Below are positions 1 to 8,299 of a DNA stretch of 64,000 nt, piece by piece. Position numbers and translations under genes: made by a program. The stretch covers positions 1-64,000 of IMG/VR virus record IMGVR_UViG_3300025298_000103; one strand, given 5' to 3'. The notes beneath the pieces are model-generated. The model was not told where the DNA came from, searched no databases, and saw nothing but the letters and a program-made list of their open reading frames with translations. This DNA comes from a virus. Positions within the stretch are counted from its first letter, which is position 1. Each line of letters opens with the position of its first letter.

Positions 1-489
1 TTGGCCAACATCTTGCCGACTAGCGCGCTCGCATCGCTGGCGACGCCGGCGGCCGAGGCGATCAAACCCTTCCCGCACCTGCTGATCCTGCAGCCGCTCG
101 ATGCCAAGTTGCAGCCGTATTACTTCAACCTGGACACCGCTGCGTTCGACGAGCTGCGGCGGCAGACGGCAGCGCGCTGGGCGGGACAGGAACGCCTGAC
201 GCGGGATATCGCGCAACAGGCGGTGGGGCAGGGCGAGGACAAGATGACGTTGAAGGGGGTGATCTATCCCGGCTTCAAGGGGGGGATCAAGCAGCTGGAC
301 ACCCTTCGCGCTATCGCCCGCCGGTTGCAACCGGTCAGCCTGGTCACCGGTTACGGTGACGTACTCGGCACCTGGTGCCTGCTGAGCGTCGATGAAGAGC
401 AGGGCGCGCTGTTGGCTGGCGGCATCCCACGCAAGCAGGGTTTCTCACTGGAGTTCGTGAAGTATGGCAACGACATGCAGAACGTCTGA
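1..489 (+). CDS. Phage tail protein GpU-like (possibly 5'-partial)
   Basis: Resembles the P2 GpU tail protein family, which acts at the tail terminus of contractile-tailed phages and tailocins. The frame is open from base 1, which reads TTG, so the true start may lie left of the window; about 162 residues are visible. The part around residues 45-100 (FDELRRQTAARW through GFKGGIKQLDTLR) is the recognisable core. It overlaps the next gene (tail protein X) by 26 bases, the usual tight packing of the P2 U-X-D block. Identification rests on family resemblance and gene order. Confidence 0.75.
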   Translation: MANILPTSALASLATPAAEAIKPFPHLLILQPLDAKLQPYYFNLDTAAFDELRRQTAARWAGQERLTRDIAQQAVGQGEDKMTLKGVIYPGFKGGIKQLDTLRAIARRLQPVSLVTGYGDVLGTWCLLSVDEEQGALLAGGIPRKQGFSLEFVKYGNDMQNV

Positions 490-670
490 CGGGGATTTGC
501 TCGACACCCTGTGCTACCAGCACTACGGACACCTTAACGGCACTGTCGAGTTGGTGCTGCAGGAGAATCCGGGTCTGGCCGATGAGCCGCAGCCCTACCG
601 CACCGGGGTGGTGATCGTGCTGCCCGACCTTGCTGCGCCATCGATCGAAACTATCGAGCTGTGGGGGTAA
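464..670 (+). CDS. Phage tail protein X (LysM-like)
   Basis: A 68-residue protein of the tail protein X family, small LysM-fold proteins encoded between U and D in P2-like tails. The visible core is a short LysM-type unit (DGDLLDTLCYQHYG, then a central helix ending in NPGLA and a C-terminal VVIVLPD strand). It starts inside the end of the U-like gene and is followed by an intrinsic terminator. Role inferred from family and position. Confidence 0.8.
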   Translation: MATTCRTSDGDLLDTLCYQHYGHLNGTVELVLQENPGLADEPQPYRTGVVIVLPDLAAPSIETIELWG

Positions 671-686
671 CCCCCAGCCCTCAACG

Positions 687-711
687 AGCCCCGCCGAGTG
701 CGGGGCTTTTT
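687..711 (+). terminator. Intrinsic terminator between tail X and tail D genes
   Basis: AGCCCCGC (687-694) pairs with GCGGGGCT (700-707) around a 5-nt loop, followed by a short T run. It lies inside the tail operon, so it probably attenuates rather than ends transcription, or is bypassed by late antitermination. Confidence 0.7.
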
Positions 712-726
712 CATTCTGGAGTGCTT

Positions 727-1779
727 ATGCAACCTACCTTTCGCATCGTCGCTGATGGCGCGGACATCACGGCGCTGATCAATGATCGGTTGTTGCTGCT
801 GAGAACAACCGACAAGCCTGGGATGGACTCCGACGAGTTCGAGCTGCGGATCGATGATCGCGATGCAGCGGTCGCCTTGCCCGCTCGAGGCGCGCGGATC
901 GAGGTCTACCTGGGCTATATGGGGCAGGCGCTGGCCCGCCTCGGACGGTACACCGTCGACGAGATCGAAGTCTCCTCGCCGCCACGCACGATGGTCATCC
1001 GGGGCAAGGCCAGTGGCATGCGCGGCAGCGGTAAGACCACGCGCAGCGGCAGCTGGGAGGGCGTGCCGCTGTCGCAGATCGTCCGCGACATTGCCGCTCG
1101 CAACGGCTGGGCACCGGCCTGCCCCGTGCAGACGAAGGTCGACCGCGTCGACCAGCGTAACGAATCGGACTTCAACTTCATCACCCGCCTGGCCAAGCAA
1201 TACGACTGCACTGCGAAAGTCGCGGACGGCAAGCTTCTGGTCCTGCCCCGTGAAGCCAGCCAGGGTGCCAGCGGCAAGGCCTTTGGGGTGGTCACTATCA
1301 CGCTGGCGGACGTGAGCCGGTGGCAGTTCCGCCTCGGGGATCGCAGCGCGCAGAAGTCCGTGAAGACCCAGCACCAGGACAAGAAGACCGGGAAGTTGGT
1401 GGTGGTCGAGCTGGGTAATGACGATGCCCCCTCGGGGCTGCCGGGCGTGCACACCGACCGGCATATCTACCCGAACAAGTCCGCAGCCGAGCAGGCGGCC
1501 AAGGCGAAGCTCGCTGCATTCAACCGCACCACTGCCAGTGTGCGCTTGCAGATGCCCGGGCGCACCGACCTGTTCGCCGAGCGCTTGATCAACGCCCAGG
1601 GTTTCAAGCAGGGGCTGGATGGCCAGTACCTGGTCGACAGCGTCGAGCAGACCTTCGATGCCTCCGGCTGGTCGACCGCGGTGGAGTGCAACGGCGGTAA
1701 GAAGGGCAAGGCGAAGGCCAAGGGCAAGAAAAAGAAATCCGACAAGCCACTGAAGGTGGTCGATGTGAAACCGGCCTGA
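727..1779 (+). CDS. Phage late control / baseplate hub protein GpD-like
   Basis: A protein of about 350 residues of the P2 gene D family, the baseplate hub at the tip of contractile tails. The ATG at 727 is chosen because MQPTFRIVADGADITALI is the normal start of this family; longer upstream readings run through the terminator. The N-terminal domain carries DEFELRIDDRD and the typical VSSPPRTMVIRGKA segment. The C-terminus ends in a lysine-rich tail. It follows U and X as in P2-like phages and R-type tailocins and precedes the lysis genes. Confidence 0.88.
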   Translation: MQPTFRIVADGADITALINDRLLLLRTTDKPGMDSDEFELRIDDRDAAVALPARGARIEVYLGYMGQALARLGRYTVDEIEVSSPPRTMVIRGKASGMRGSGKTTRSGSWEGVPLSQIVRDIAARNGWAPACPVQTKVDRVDQRNESDFNFITRLAKQYDCTAKVADGKLLVLPREASQGASGKAFGVVTITLADVSRWQFRLGDRSAQKSVKTQHQDKKTGKLVVVELGNDDAPSGLPGVHTDRHIYPNKSAAEQAAKAKLAAFNRTTASVRLQMPGRTDLFAERLINAQGFKQGLDGQYLVDSVEQTFDASGWSTAVECNGGKKGKAKAKGKKKKSDKPLKVVDVKPA

Positions 1780-1802
1780 GTGGCCACAGCTGGAGATTCA
1801 AG

Positions 1803-2354
1803 ATGACTGTCACTCTCAAGCAACTGCAACAGATCCTCCCCAACGCCGGCACCCAAGCCGGCGTTTTTCTTCCTGTGTTGAACGCGTCGATGGTGAAGTG
1901 GGGCATCGTCACCCCGCTGCGTAAGCGTGCGTTCCTGGCTCAGGTCGGCCATGAGTCTGGCCAGCTGCGCTACGTCCGCGAGCTGGGCGGCGATCAGTAC
2001 CTGGCCAAGTACGACACCGGCAAGCTCGCGGCGCGGCTGGGCAACACGCTCGAGGCCGACGGCGACGGCCAAAAGTATCGCGGCCGTGGCCTGATTCAAG
2101 TGACCGGTCGTGCCAACTACCAGCGTTGCGGCGAAGCGTTGGGCCTCGATCTGCTCAACCATCCCGAGTTACTCGCGCGTCCGGAGCATGCTGCCGACTC
2201 GGCTGGTTGGTTCTGGCACCTGGCCGGCCTCAACTCGCTGGCCGACAAGGGGCCGTCGGCGTTCGAGGCCATCACCCGGCGGATCAACGGCGGACTCAAC
2301 GGGCTGGACGACCGCGTGGCGATCTACAAACGCGCCGAGCAGGTACTGATCTGA
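1803..2354 (+). CDS. Endolysin, glycoside hydrolase family 19 (chitinase-like)
   Basis: A 183-residue GH19-type muramidase/chitinase-like endolysin that degrades peptidoglycan at lysis. Visible signatures are GHESGQLRYVRE with the probable catalytic Glu near residue 51, YRGRGLIQVTGRANY near residues 93-107, and AITRRINGG near the C-terminus. There is no signal peptide, so it would need a holin or another export route; no holin is evident next to it here. Its stop overlaps the start of the Rz-like gene (TGATG), marking a lysis cassette downstream of the tail genes. Confidence 0.9.
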   Translation: MTVTLKQLQQILPNAGTQAGVFLPVLNASMVKWGIVTPLRKRAFLAQVGHESGQLRYVRELGGDQYLAKYDTGKLAARLGNTLEADGDGQKYRGRGLIQVTGRANYQRCGEALGLDLLNHPELLARPEHAADSAGWFWHLAGLNSLADKGPSAFEAITRRINGGLNGLDDRVAIYKRAEQVLI

Positions 2355-2893
2355 TGTTCCTGCAGGCGCGGTTGACGATGCTCGCATTGATCCTTGGGGC
2401 TGCGGTTGGTGGGCGCCTCGCGTGGTGGTGGCAGGCCAAAGAACTGGAAAGGCAGGCGGCCGGGTATGAGCAGCAGCTTGCAGCAAAAGACCTGAAGTAC
2501 AGCCGAGAGCGGGAGGACGCCGCGGAGGCAGCGCTCGGCCAGCTCCAGGAACAGCAGAAGGCCCGGCGCGCCCTGGAAGACCGCCTGCAGGTGCAGGACC
2601 AAACTCACTGGAAGGAAATGAACGATGCTCAACAAGCTCAGGCTCGCTTGCGGGATCGGCTGGCTACTGCTGATCTGCGGTTGTCAGTCCTATTCAACGT
2701 CAAAGCCCAGGGTGGTAGCGGTAGGGTGCCAGCCACCGCCGGCGCCGGCGGCCTGGTTCATGGAGCGGCGAGAGCCGAACTTGACCCAGCGACTGCTCAA
2801 CGAATTATCGGGATCACCGGTGACGGCGATCAAGGACTGATCGCCCTGGCTGCATGCCAGGACCACGTGAAAGAAATAGTTTCAGCGAAGTGA
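2354..2893 (+). CDS. Rz-like i-spanin
   Basis: A 179-residue inner-membrane spanin subunit. The N-terminal membrane segment (about residues 3-22, with LALILGAAVGGRLAWWW) is followed by a long charged alpha-helical region rich in Glu, Gln and Arg, typical of the periplasmic coiled coil of Rz. It starts on the endolysin stop codon. A second gene in another frame within it encodes a lipoprotein, the diagnostic nested Rz/Rz1 arrangement. The two subunits bridge inner and outer membranes in the last step of lysis. Confidence 0.85.
   Translation: MFLQARLTMLALILGAAVGGRLAWWWQAKELERQAAGYEQQLAAKDLKYSREREDAAEAALGQLQEQQKARRALEDRLQVQDQTHWKEMNDAQQAQARLRDRLATADLRLSVLFNVKAQGGSGRVPATAGAGGLVHGAARAELDPATAQRIIGITGDGDQGLIALAACQDHVKEIVSAK
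2625..2840 (+). CDS. Rz1-like o-spanin lipoprotein (nested in Rz)
   Basis: Lies entirely inside the Rz-like gene in another frame. It encodes a 71-residue protein with a signal sequence and lipobox (LLICGC, lipidated Cys at residue 20), then a proline-containing segment (CQPPPAPAAW). A small proline-bearing outer-membrane lipoprotein nested in Rz is the classic o-spanin arrangement. Confidence 0.82.
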   Translation: MLNKLRLACGIGWLLLICGCQSYSTSKPRVVAVGCQPPPAPAAWFMERREPNLTQRLLNELSGSPVTAIKD

Positions 2894-3322
2894 AAAAGAA
2901 CGGTCGGGCTAGGTGTATCGACATCTAGCTCGGCCGCCGTACCCGCAGCCTATGCCTGCAAGTCCAGCCATGACTGAGGTGAGCTGTGAGTTGATAATCA
3001 TGAGTTGGTAATCGACTTAACTTTTTTGGGCTTTCTGATACGGTTTTCTGATGTTTTAATCTGATCTGATTGCATTACAGTTAGCGCGAAGTATTACTGT
3101 AAGAGCTACCTTAAAAACATTTGAGATTTTTTGGGTTGTTGAATCAATGCGTGGTTATCCTCCTTGAGGGTAAATTTTTTTAAGGCCTTCTCCAGTTCGT
3201 GTGCTATACATAATTCTCGATGATGGTAGGTGTAGGGATGCTAGTGTTGGTCTTGATTTTTCAGGGAGGTTGTTCTAAGTAGCGCATGGAGTAGTTGAGA
3301 CTTCTAGAAAACAAAGGAGTGG
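2894..3322. other. AT-rich intergenic region before toxin-like gene
   Basis: About 430 bases with no credible gene. Base composition shifts from GC-rich tail genes to clearly AT-rich here, marking the start of accessory cargo. A strong ribosome binding site (AAAGGAG) lies at the end, just before the ATG at 3323. No clear terminator follows the lysis cassette. Confidence 0.6.
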
Positions 3323-4081
3323 ATGGCTGTGATAAAGGGATTTGTTGGAGTTTGCGTTGGGGCGCTCTTCATATTTGCTGGGTCTGCATATGCTGGCGTA
3401 ACGGTACAGCAGGCTATTCGAGAGGGGTGTTACACTTCCGCTCAGGCTAAGGAAATAATCGCTCAAGGGGAGAGGAGTACTCCTATGGGGACTGTAACCC
3501 TAGAAAAGGCCAAGCTGTATTTAGAGAGGGTGAATGACAGAAGTGTCACGCGGACAAAGGTAACAGCCCCTGAGACTTGGGTATACCGTGGCTATGACGA
3601 TGCAAGCAACTGGCATACCGAAGAGTTGTTGGATGGGGTTATATATTCTAAAGGTCAAAATGCTCGAGATAAGGCCATACGGAGAGGTATCTCAGAAAAG
3701 TCTTTTTGGGGGAAAAATGGTCCTCAGCTTAGGCATGAAGCTTCGTCTGTCGGTAGTTTTCCGGGTGAGCCGACTTATTTTATGATGCGCCTCCTAGCCA
3801 TACAGACGAGCGATACTCCTCCGAGTCAGTTTGTGTCTTTTGCATTGAATTATAAACTTGCGTCCGAGTTTGGAGAGGTCGTCTACGCACTTCAAGTAAA
3901 CCCCGATTCGCCTGTGTTAGGGCTTCAGAACTGCAATCTGAAAGGAGAGTATCAGGTTCAAATTCTCGGCGGAACAACTTTTGGTGTGCTGTATAAGAAA
4001 AAACGAGGCCAGAACTGGGAACGCTACGATCGGAGTAACCGAGTTTGGGGGCCTGTGGCTAGTGGAACCGTGCCGGAGTGA
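3323..4081 (+). CDS. Secreted ADP-ribosyltransferase-like protein (enterotoxin A / pertussis S1-like)
   Basis: A 252-residue protein with a Sec signal peptide (residues 1-24, cleavage after SAYA). VYRGYD around Arg89 matches the first NAD-binding motif of cholera/pertussis-type ADP-ribosyltransferases. PSQFVSFALNYKLASEFG (about 167-184) matches the STS-type strand and following helix. GEYQVQILGG (208-217) aligns with the cholera toxin ExE-LGG region, but the second, catalytic Glu is Gln211 here. Two cysteines in the mature protein (36, 204) could form a disulfide as in pertussis S1. Lower GC than flanking phage genes suggests recent acquisition. The fold call is moderate; activity is uncertain because of E209-Y-Q211. 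Confidence 0.6.
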   Translation: MAVIKGFVGVCVGALFIFAGSAYAGVTVQQAIREGCYTSAQAKEIIAQGERSTPMGTVTLEKAKLYLERVNDRSVTRTKVTAPETWVYRGYDDASNWHTEELLDGVIYSKGQNARDKAIRRGISEKSFWGKNGPQLRHEASSVGSFPGEPTYFMMRLLAIQTSDTPPSQFVSFALNYKLASEFGEVVYALQVNPDSPVLGLQNCNLKGEYQVQILGGTTFGVLYKKKRGQNWERYDRSNRVWGPVASGTVPE

Positions 4082-4139
4082 TTTGTGCCATAAGGTGTTG
4101 TTGATGAATTTTTGATGGATAAACCTCTGAGAGGAAAAA

Positions 4140-4949
4140 ATGAAAGCAATACTTCTAAGTAGAAAGCCAGTCGGTGTCAATGAAGATGTATCTTATTTTT
4201 CCGAAAAGCATGTGATGTTTTATGGTGCTCAAAACAAAACTTCTGGTTTGCCTGTTCGTCTAGTTGATGATACGCCACCTGTTGTCAGCGAAAGAGATCA
4301 TCCTTCGCTTCCAGGTATTATTCAGTCGAAAATAAAACGTGGCACAGATTGTGTTGTTCGTCAAATAAATCCAGTTTTTTATCTGCGGGAAGGTGAGCTT
4401 TTAGTAAGCGACTCATTTAGCTATCTTTCTAAAGCCTATCTGGAGTATGCCGAAGATACAGTGGTTCTTACCCGTAAGACAAATATGGGCGAGTTTTATT
4501 TTGTTTTTCCAGATATAAAAGCTAAGCGCTTGTATGATGACGCAACGGGTGTGACTCTAGTTGATATTGTTGATGGGGGTCGTTCATTGTATCCAATACC
4601 ACCGAAGGCGTCTTTATCTACGTCTGAGAGTGTGGTTTTAGATTCTTCGTTATATATGTTGACAGAGGTTAAGCCTACATCAGGTACAACCATCTATCTT
4701 GGCTGGTCTGTTCCAGATGCTACCAAAAGTGATGTGTGGTGGGGGCTTTATCGAGGGGTTATGCCAGACTGGAGCGGTCTCGATAGTTATACTAATTGGG
4801 ACTGGTTGTTTCCCAAAGGTACAACAAATACAGCGATAGGAAGTGAGACTATAACAGTTTCAAGAATGTCCAGTGGGGCAATCTACACGTTGGCACTGTT
4901 TTCGAGTGGATGGAACCTTACTGACTACCAGACCTTTAATGCACCGTGA
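4140..4949 (+). CDS. Unknown cargo protein paired with the toxin-like gene
   Basis: A 269-residue protein I do not recognise. It begins 59 bases after the toxin-like gene with its own ribosome binding site (GAGAGG) and shares its low GC, so the two probably arrived together. No signal peptide or membrane segment is visible. The N-terminal half is mixed alpha/beta; the C-terminal 90 residues are rich in Trp, Ser, Thr and Tyr (YLGWSVPDATKSDVWWGLYR, then SSGWNLTDYQTF), suggesting a beta-sandwich or carbohydrate-binding-like domain. It could be a binding partner, chaperone, immunity protein or second effector. Lack of a signal peptide argues against a classical B subunit. Confidence 0.6.
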   Translation: MKAILLSRKPVGVNEDVSYFSEKHVMFYGAQNKTSGLPVRLVDDTPPVVSERDHPSLPGIIQSKIKRGTDCVVRQINPVFYLREGELLVSDSFSYLSKAYLEYAEDTVVLTRKTNMGEFYFVFPDIKAKRLYDDATGVTLVDIVDGGRSLYPIPPKASLSTSESVVLDSSLYMLTEVKPTSGTTIYLGWSVPDATKSDVWWGLYRGVMPDWSGLDSYTNWDWLFPKGTTNTAIGSETITVSRMSSGAIYTLALFSSGWNLTDYQTFNAP

Positions 4950-5221
4950 AATTTGCGATGGTTTCCGTAGGAAATGAAGGTGAACTCCGTTCGAGAGCTA
5001 AGTAGAGCAGCCCTGCTTTCTGCAGCTTATAAGTCGTTGTTGAGGTGAGGAAGCGTAGGGCAGATTTGTGGCCGGCACAGGCCGTAGTACCTCATCAGTA
5101 GAAGGCGAGATCGCCGCCTTTCATGGCCAGTTGCGATCCTTGAGGATACGTGAAGGGGCCGAGTCCCTAGCCTCGCTACCTATTTGCATTCAGCGAACTG
5201 TTTGCTCATTAAGGTGAGAGA

Positions 5222-5240
5222 TGGGGCAAAAGTGGGGCAA
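5222..5240. repeat. 11-bp-period direct repeat, possible integrase arm-type site
   Basis: Two copies of TGGGGCAA start 11 bases apart, one helical turn. Such phased short direct repeats are common next to the attachment sites of tyrosine-recombinase elements. There is no integrase in view for this element, so the role is inferred. Confidence 0.4.
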
Positions 5241-5290
5241 GCCGTACGCCAATTAATGCCAAACGGCGCAATCTCTTGCTTTGTCAACAA

Positions 5291-5331
5291 AGCCCTACAG
5301 CCCTTGTTACTTGAGGCTGTAGGGCTCTTTT
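5291..5331. terminator. Strong bidirectional intrinsic terminator
   Basis: A 12-bp perfect stem (AGCCCTACAGCC at 5291-5302 with GGCTGTAGGGCT at 5315-5326) and a 12-nt loop. A T run follows on the right, and TTGTTGAC lies on the opposite side. It separates the toxin-like pair from the leftward SIR2/ParA operon. Confidence 0.75.
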
Positions 5332-5667
5332 GCGTTAATACCCGTGCACAATCGGCGTGTGCAAGCGTATGCGCGCGAGCGTCCCCACGGGGATGAGCCA
5401 GTCCGACACAACGCGCATTGACCGGTTGTGGGCTGCCAGCAGGTTGGTACCGGCAAGGAACGACCATTTCGCCCTGGTTGCGGAATTAGGCGGGTGGAGC
5501 TCGAAGCTTTCTGTGCCAGCTGTGCCTGGGCATCCGCATGGAGAACTGGGGTTTTTAATCGAGAGATGTGAGGCCTTAGCGTCCTCAACCTCTTAAGGAG
5601 AAAAAGCCTTCGAGGCAGATTCCTAGAAGTAGTAGTATCTGCAGTTGAATGCGGAATGCTCTATATC

Positions 5668-6558
5668 CTAGTTGTTTTCTAGAGATCTGATAATGGCAGT
5701 GCCGATTTCTCTGCGTCTCGCATCCACTAGTTGAAGAATTTTTGTAAATATCTCCGTAAGTTCGGCGTGCCCGTTTTTGGGGTCATATGGGATGATGAAT
5801 ATTCTTCGCAGTTCTTTGTTGATCTCGATAAACTTATCTGTTTGTTTTCCTGATAGGAATATGTAGTGTGGTCTTGCATTGGGGATGTTGTGGGCATAGC
5901 TCTCAATGACTTGGGCGATCGCGGGGTCATTAAGAGAGAATCCGATAAATATTACGGTATGAGTAAGGAGGATGGTTTCAATGAACTTGGCATACGCCCA
6001 ATTGCCATAAGCCTTTTCGGTATACTCTTTTTTTGTGAAAATTACGGTATCTATTTGATCAATGGATCCGTGTATTTTGAATATGTAATTTTCAGAGTCC
6101 CGGAACGCTTGGAAACTATCTTCAGAAATTGATCTAACGATATTAGGGTAGTGGGTTTCCTTGGTGTTTACTTCGTTCCAGGCTGTTTCTAAGTAAAGAT
6201 CAAAATTTGTAGTGAGGACCAGTCGTTGATTAAGCTTCATTATTAGTCTGTGAAGGTCGCTTGGATTTCCTCGTTGGTTGTATTCAGCTGTAAGAATCTT
6301 CCTCCAGGGTTCAACTCCAAGTCCCCGACTAATCATCTCGCAAGCCATGAGGTAATCTTGGCTTTTGATAAGATCGATCGCGTGTTTTTTTAGTTTCTTA
6401 TCTTCTAACGACTGTGCTGCTTCGGTTAGGAAGTCAGGCCATGCCTTCATACGCTCACCGGCGACAGTAGTTGCGCCCGAGGATACCCCTGCGCCCACGA
6501 AGATTGCAGTACGCCGTTGGGCTAAGTCGTTGATCAGGTCTGGGTTAATGGTAGGCAC
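5668..6558 (-). CDS. SIR2-family NAD-consuming protein (candidate defence effector)
   Basis: A 296-residue protein with a SIR2_2-type domain. Diagnostic segments are AIFVGAGVSSGATT (about 18-31, NAD-binding GAGxS), TTNFDLYLETAW in the middle, FKIHGSIDQIDTVIFTKKEY, and TVIFIGFSLNDPAIAQVI. Proteins of this family in phage-defence systems (Thoeris ThsA, DSR, short pAgo partners) hydrolyse NAD+ and kill or arrest infected cells; that role is inferred here. The GTG start abuts the ParA stop (TGAGTG), with AGGGAGCGG upstream, so the two genes are translationally coupled. No sensor domain is obvious, so the ParA-like partner may supply regulation. Confidence 0.85.
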   Translation of the reverse strand: MPTINPDLINDLAQRRTAIFVGAGVSSGATTVAGERMKAWPDFLTEAAQSLEDKKLKKHAIDLIKSQDYLMACEMISRGLGVEPWRKILTAEYNQRGNPSDLHRLIMKLNQRLVLTTNFDLYLETAWNEVNTKETHYPNIVRSISEDSFQAFRDSENYIFKIHGSIDQIDTVIFTKKEYTEKAYGNWAYAKFIETILLTHTVIFIGFSLNDPAIAQVIESYAHNIPNARPHYIFLSGKQTDKFIEINKELRRIFIIPYDPKNGHAELTEIFTKILQLVDARRREIGTAIIRSLENN

Positions 6559-7581
6559 TCAGGACCGCTCCCTAATTTCCTTGTCAAGGATTTCAACGTT
6601 TTCCATGAATCGCGCAGCTAAACCGCTGTAGATTTCACGAGCTTGTTTCCGCATGGATGAATAGCTGCCGACGGCTGTAACGTTTATCATCGGCTGGTGA
6701 AGTGTCTGCGATTTAGGAGCAAGGCTCGCCAGGTGTTTGATTTCACCGATGTGCGGGTTGAGTGTCTTAGGGTAGAAGTTGCTAAGATTTTTGCTGACGA
6801 TCTCAGGTAGCTTTTTACTTATATTGTTGTAGGCTTCAACAATTCGGGTGGCTTCGTTTTCTTTCCGTTCTTTGTGCTGTTGAGTGACATACCCCAAGAA
6901 GCGGAGTTTCTTCATGGTGACAGCGGGAAGTTCGCTTGGGTCTTCCGAGTTGCGCATGCCAAATTCAAGATCTTTTTCCCAGACTTTAACGGCCTCGCCT
7001 ATGTTTGTGAGCGCCCAGCTGGAGAAGATATCAATTGCCATCGGTACTAGGAAAAAATCAACAGCTAACAATATAGCTCGGTTGATCGCTCCGAGAGATG
7101 GGCCCATGTCAAAGAATATGTAATCGTAATTCTTGGCTTGTTCGATGACATTATGAAATACGAGCGTAGTTCTCAGTCCTCGAATGCCACCTGCTTTCGC
7201 TTCTCGCCAATCTTGTGCGAGCAAGTCTTCTTTCAGAGCTAGCCGTGGGTCGCCAATAATTACATCAAATCCGAAGTTTTTGGTTTTGCTGATCGGCAAG
7301 TCAGTGGTGTAGCCTCTGCCGGTCGAAAGTGGGTGAATTACACTGTAGATAGTGTGTGGGTCTTTGCTGGTGTAAATTTTAAGGAAGTCTTCGTCGGTTA
7401 AGACATACTGGGTCAAGTTGCATTGTGGGTCTGCATCGATGACGAGAACTTTCTTTCCGTGATTAAGAGTCAGCTCTGCGGCAAGGTTGGCGACCAGAGT
7501 AGTTTTACCTACCCCCCCTTTGTTGTTGAAGAAGCAAATAGACTTCGGTAGATCAGAAGGTGTGACCGAGGTTCTAGGCAT
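6559..7581 (-). CDS. ParA/Soj-type ATPase, first gene of a SIR2 operon
   Basis: A 340-residue AAA_31 ATPase. The deviant Walker A is KGGVGKTT (residues 21-28), Walker A' is IDADPQCNLTQ (about 48-58), and YDYIFFDMGPSLG carries Walker B. This is the ParA/MinD fold, but there is no N-terminal DNA-binding domain, no ParB gene and no centromere-like repeat nearby. The adjacent, coupled gene is a SIR2 effector. It is therefore more plausibly part of a two-component defence or toxin system than a partition protein. The ParA-like part would be the sensing, localising or controlling subunit (inference). Confidence 0.85.
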   Translation of the reverse strand: MPRTSVTPSDLPKSICFFNNKGGVGKTTLVANLAAELTLNHGKKVLVIDADPQCNLTQYVLTDEDFLKIYTSKDPHTIYSVIHPLSTGRGYTTDLPISKTKNFGFDVIIGDPRLALKEDLLAQDWREAKAGGIRGLRTTLVFHNVIEQAKNYDYIFFDMGPSLGAINRAILLAVDFFLVPMAIDIFSSWALTNIGEAVKVWEKDLEFGMRNSEDPSELPAVTMKKLRFLGYVTQQHKERKENEATRIVEAYNNISKKLPEIVSKNLSNFYPKTLNPHIGEIKHLASLAPKSQTLHQPMINVTAVGSYSSMRKQAREIYSGLAARFMENVEILDKEIRERS

Positions 7582-8299
7582 GAGCGTTGGCGGTCCATGT
7601 CATTTTTGGAAAGCAAGAATGGTACTCGAAGGAGCCAGCGGGAGGGAGGGGGATTTGAAGGGGGCGGGTAGCTAGGTAGCTCAAGCGGGCTGAGCTGCTC
7701 GGTACAAAATTGGTACATGAAGAAATTTCGGTGTTCTCAGCCCTTGTAGATCAAGGATTGGAAGAAGTAGCCTCCCAATCCATCATCGGGGCGACGGAGA
7801 AGCGGCGGGAGAGCGGTTGGGCGATGGTTGGTGCGGCTGAATGGGGCATGGGTATCTGAATAAAAGAAGCGTGAGGCGGGGGAGGGAGTTTATCAGGAAT
7901 GAGGGAGTGGGAGGGCGCTGGGGGGGAGCATCTGCGGCGACCACGATTCTAACGTCGTGCTTATTACCTGGCTTCCGCTTGGGATTAAATAAATCTGTCC
8001 CCATTTTTATTGGGATCCATGGGGAGGAAGCACAAATTGAAAGTGATTGCTGACACCTGTTGTCTACATTGTTTCATTGATGATGTCGGATAACGACCCG
8101 GTGCCAAGTACGAGATTGCTGGGGGGCGGAAGCAAATCAATAGGATATATCAACCGTCTTTCGCCACCGCTGCGTCAATATCAAACTCCGCACCTTGACT
8201 CCATAAGGCCGTCATCCATTATTTCCCCGTGACTGCACCCAGGGATCGGGTGGCCCGAACGCCCTTTGAGGTCGCGGTTTTCAGCCAAGGAGCAGCAAA
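7582..8299. other. Intergenic region with possible element end
   Basis: About 720 bases with no supported gene; short open frames have no ribosome binding site or protein-like composition. It includes the direct repeat at 7701-7717, a GTAGATCAAGG segment at 7747-7757 identical to part of the tRNA-Cys terminator at 9036-9046, and a purine-rich stretch around 7870-7925. A ribosome binding site (AAGGAG) sits at the right edge. Confidence 0.5.
7701..7717. repeat. 11-bp-period direct repeat, possible integrase arm-type site
   Basis: GGTACA occurs at 7701 and again at 7712, the same 11-base period as the repeat at 5222. Repeats of the form GGTACAAAATTGGTACA are frequent beside attachment sites of tyrosine-recombinase elements. 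It lies just beyond the ParA start, so it could mark the end of a small element carrying the ParA-SIR2 pair. Confidence 0.35.

Larger units (their letters stand above)
4950..5667. other. Intergenic region at a probable element end
   Basis: About 720 bases without a credible gene. It contains a GC-rich hairpin near 5103-5122, the direct repeat at 5222-5240 and a strong bidirectional terminator at 5291-5331. The rest is featureless, consistent with the edge of an integrated element. Confidence 0.5.

Noticed and set aside
6559-7581. Plasmid partition function for the ParA-like gene
   Set aside because: No ParB, no centromere-like repeats and direct coupling to a SIR2 effector make plasmid partition unlikely.
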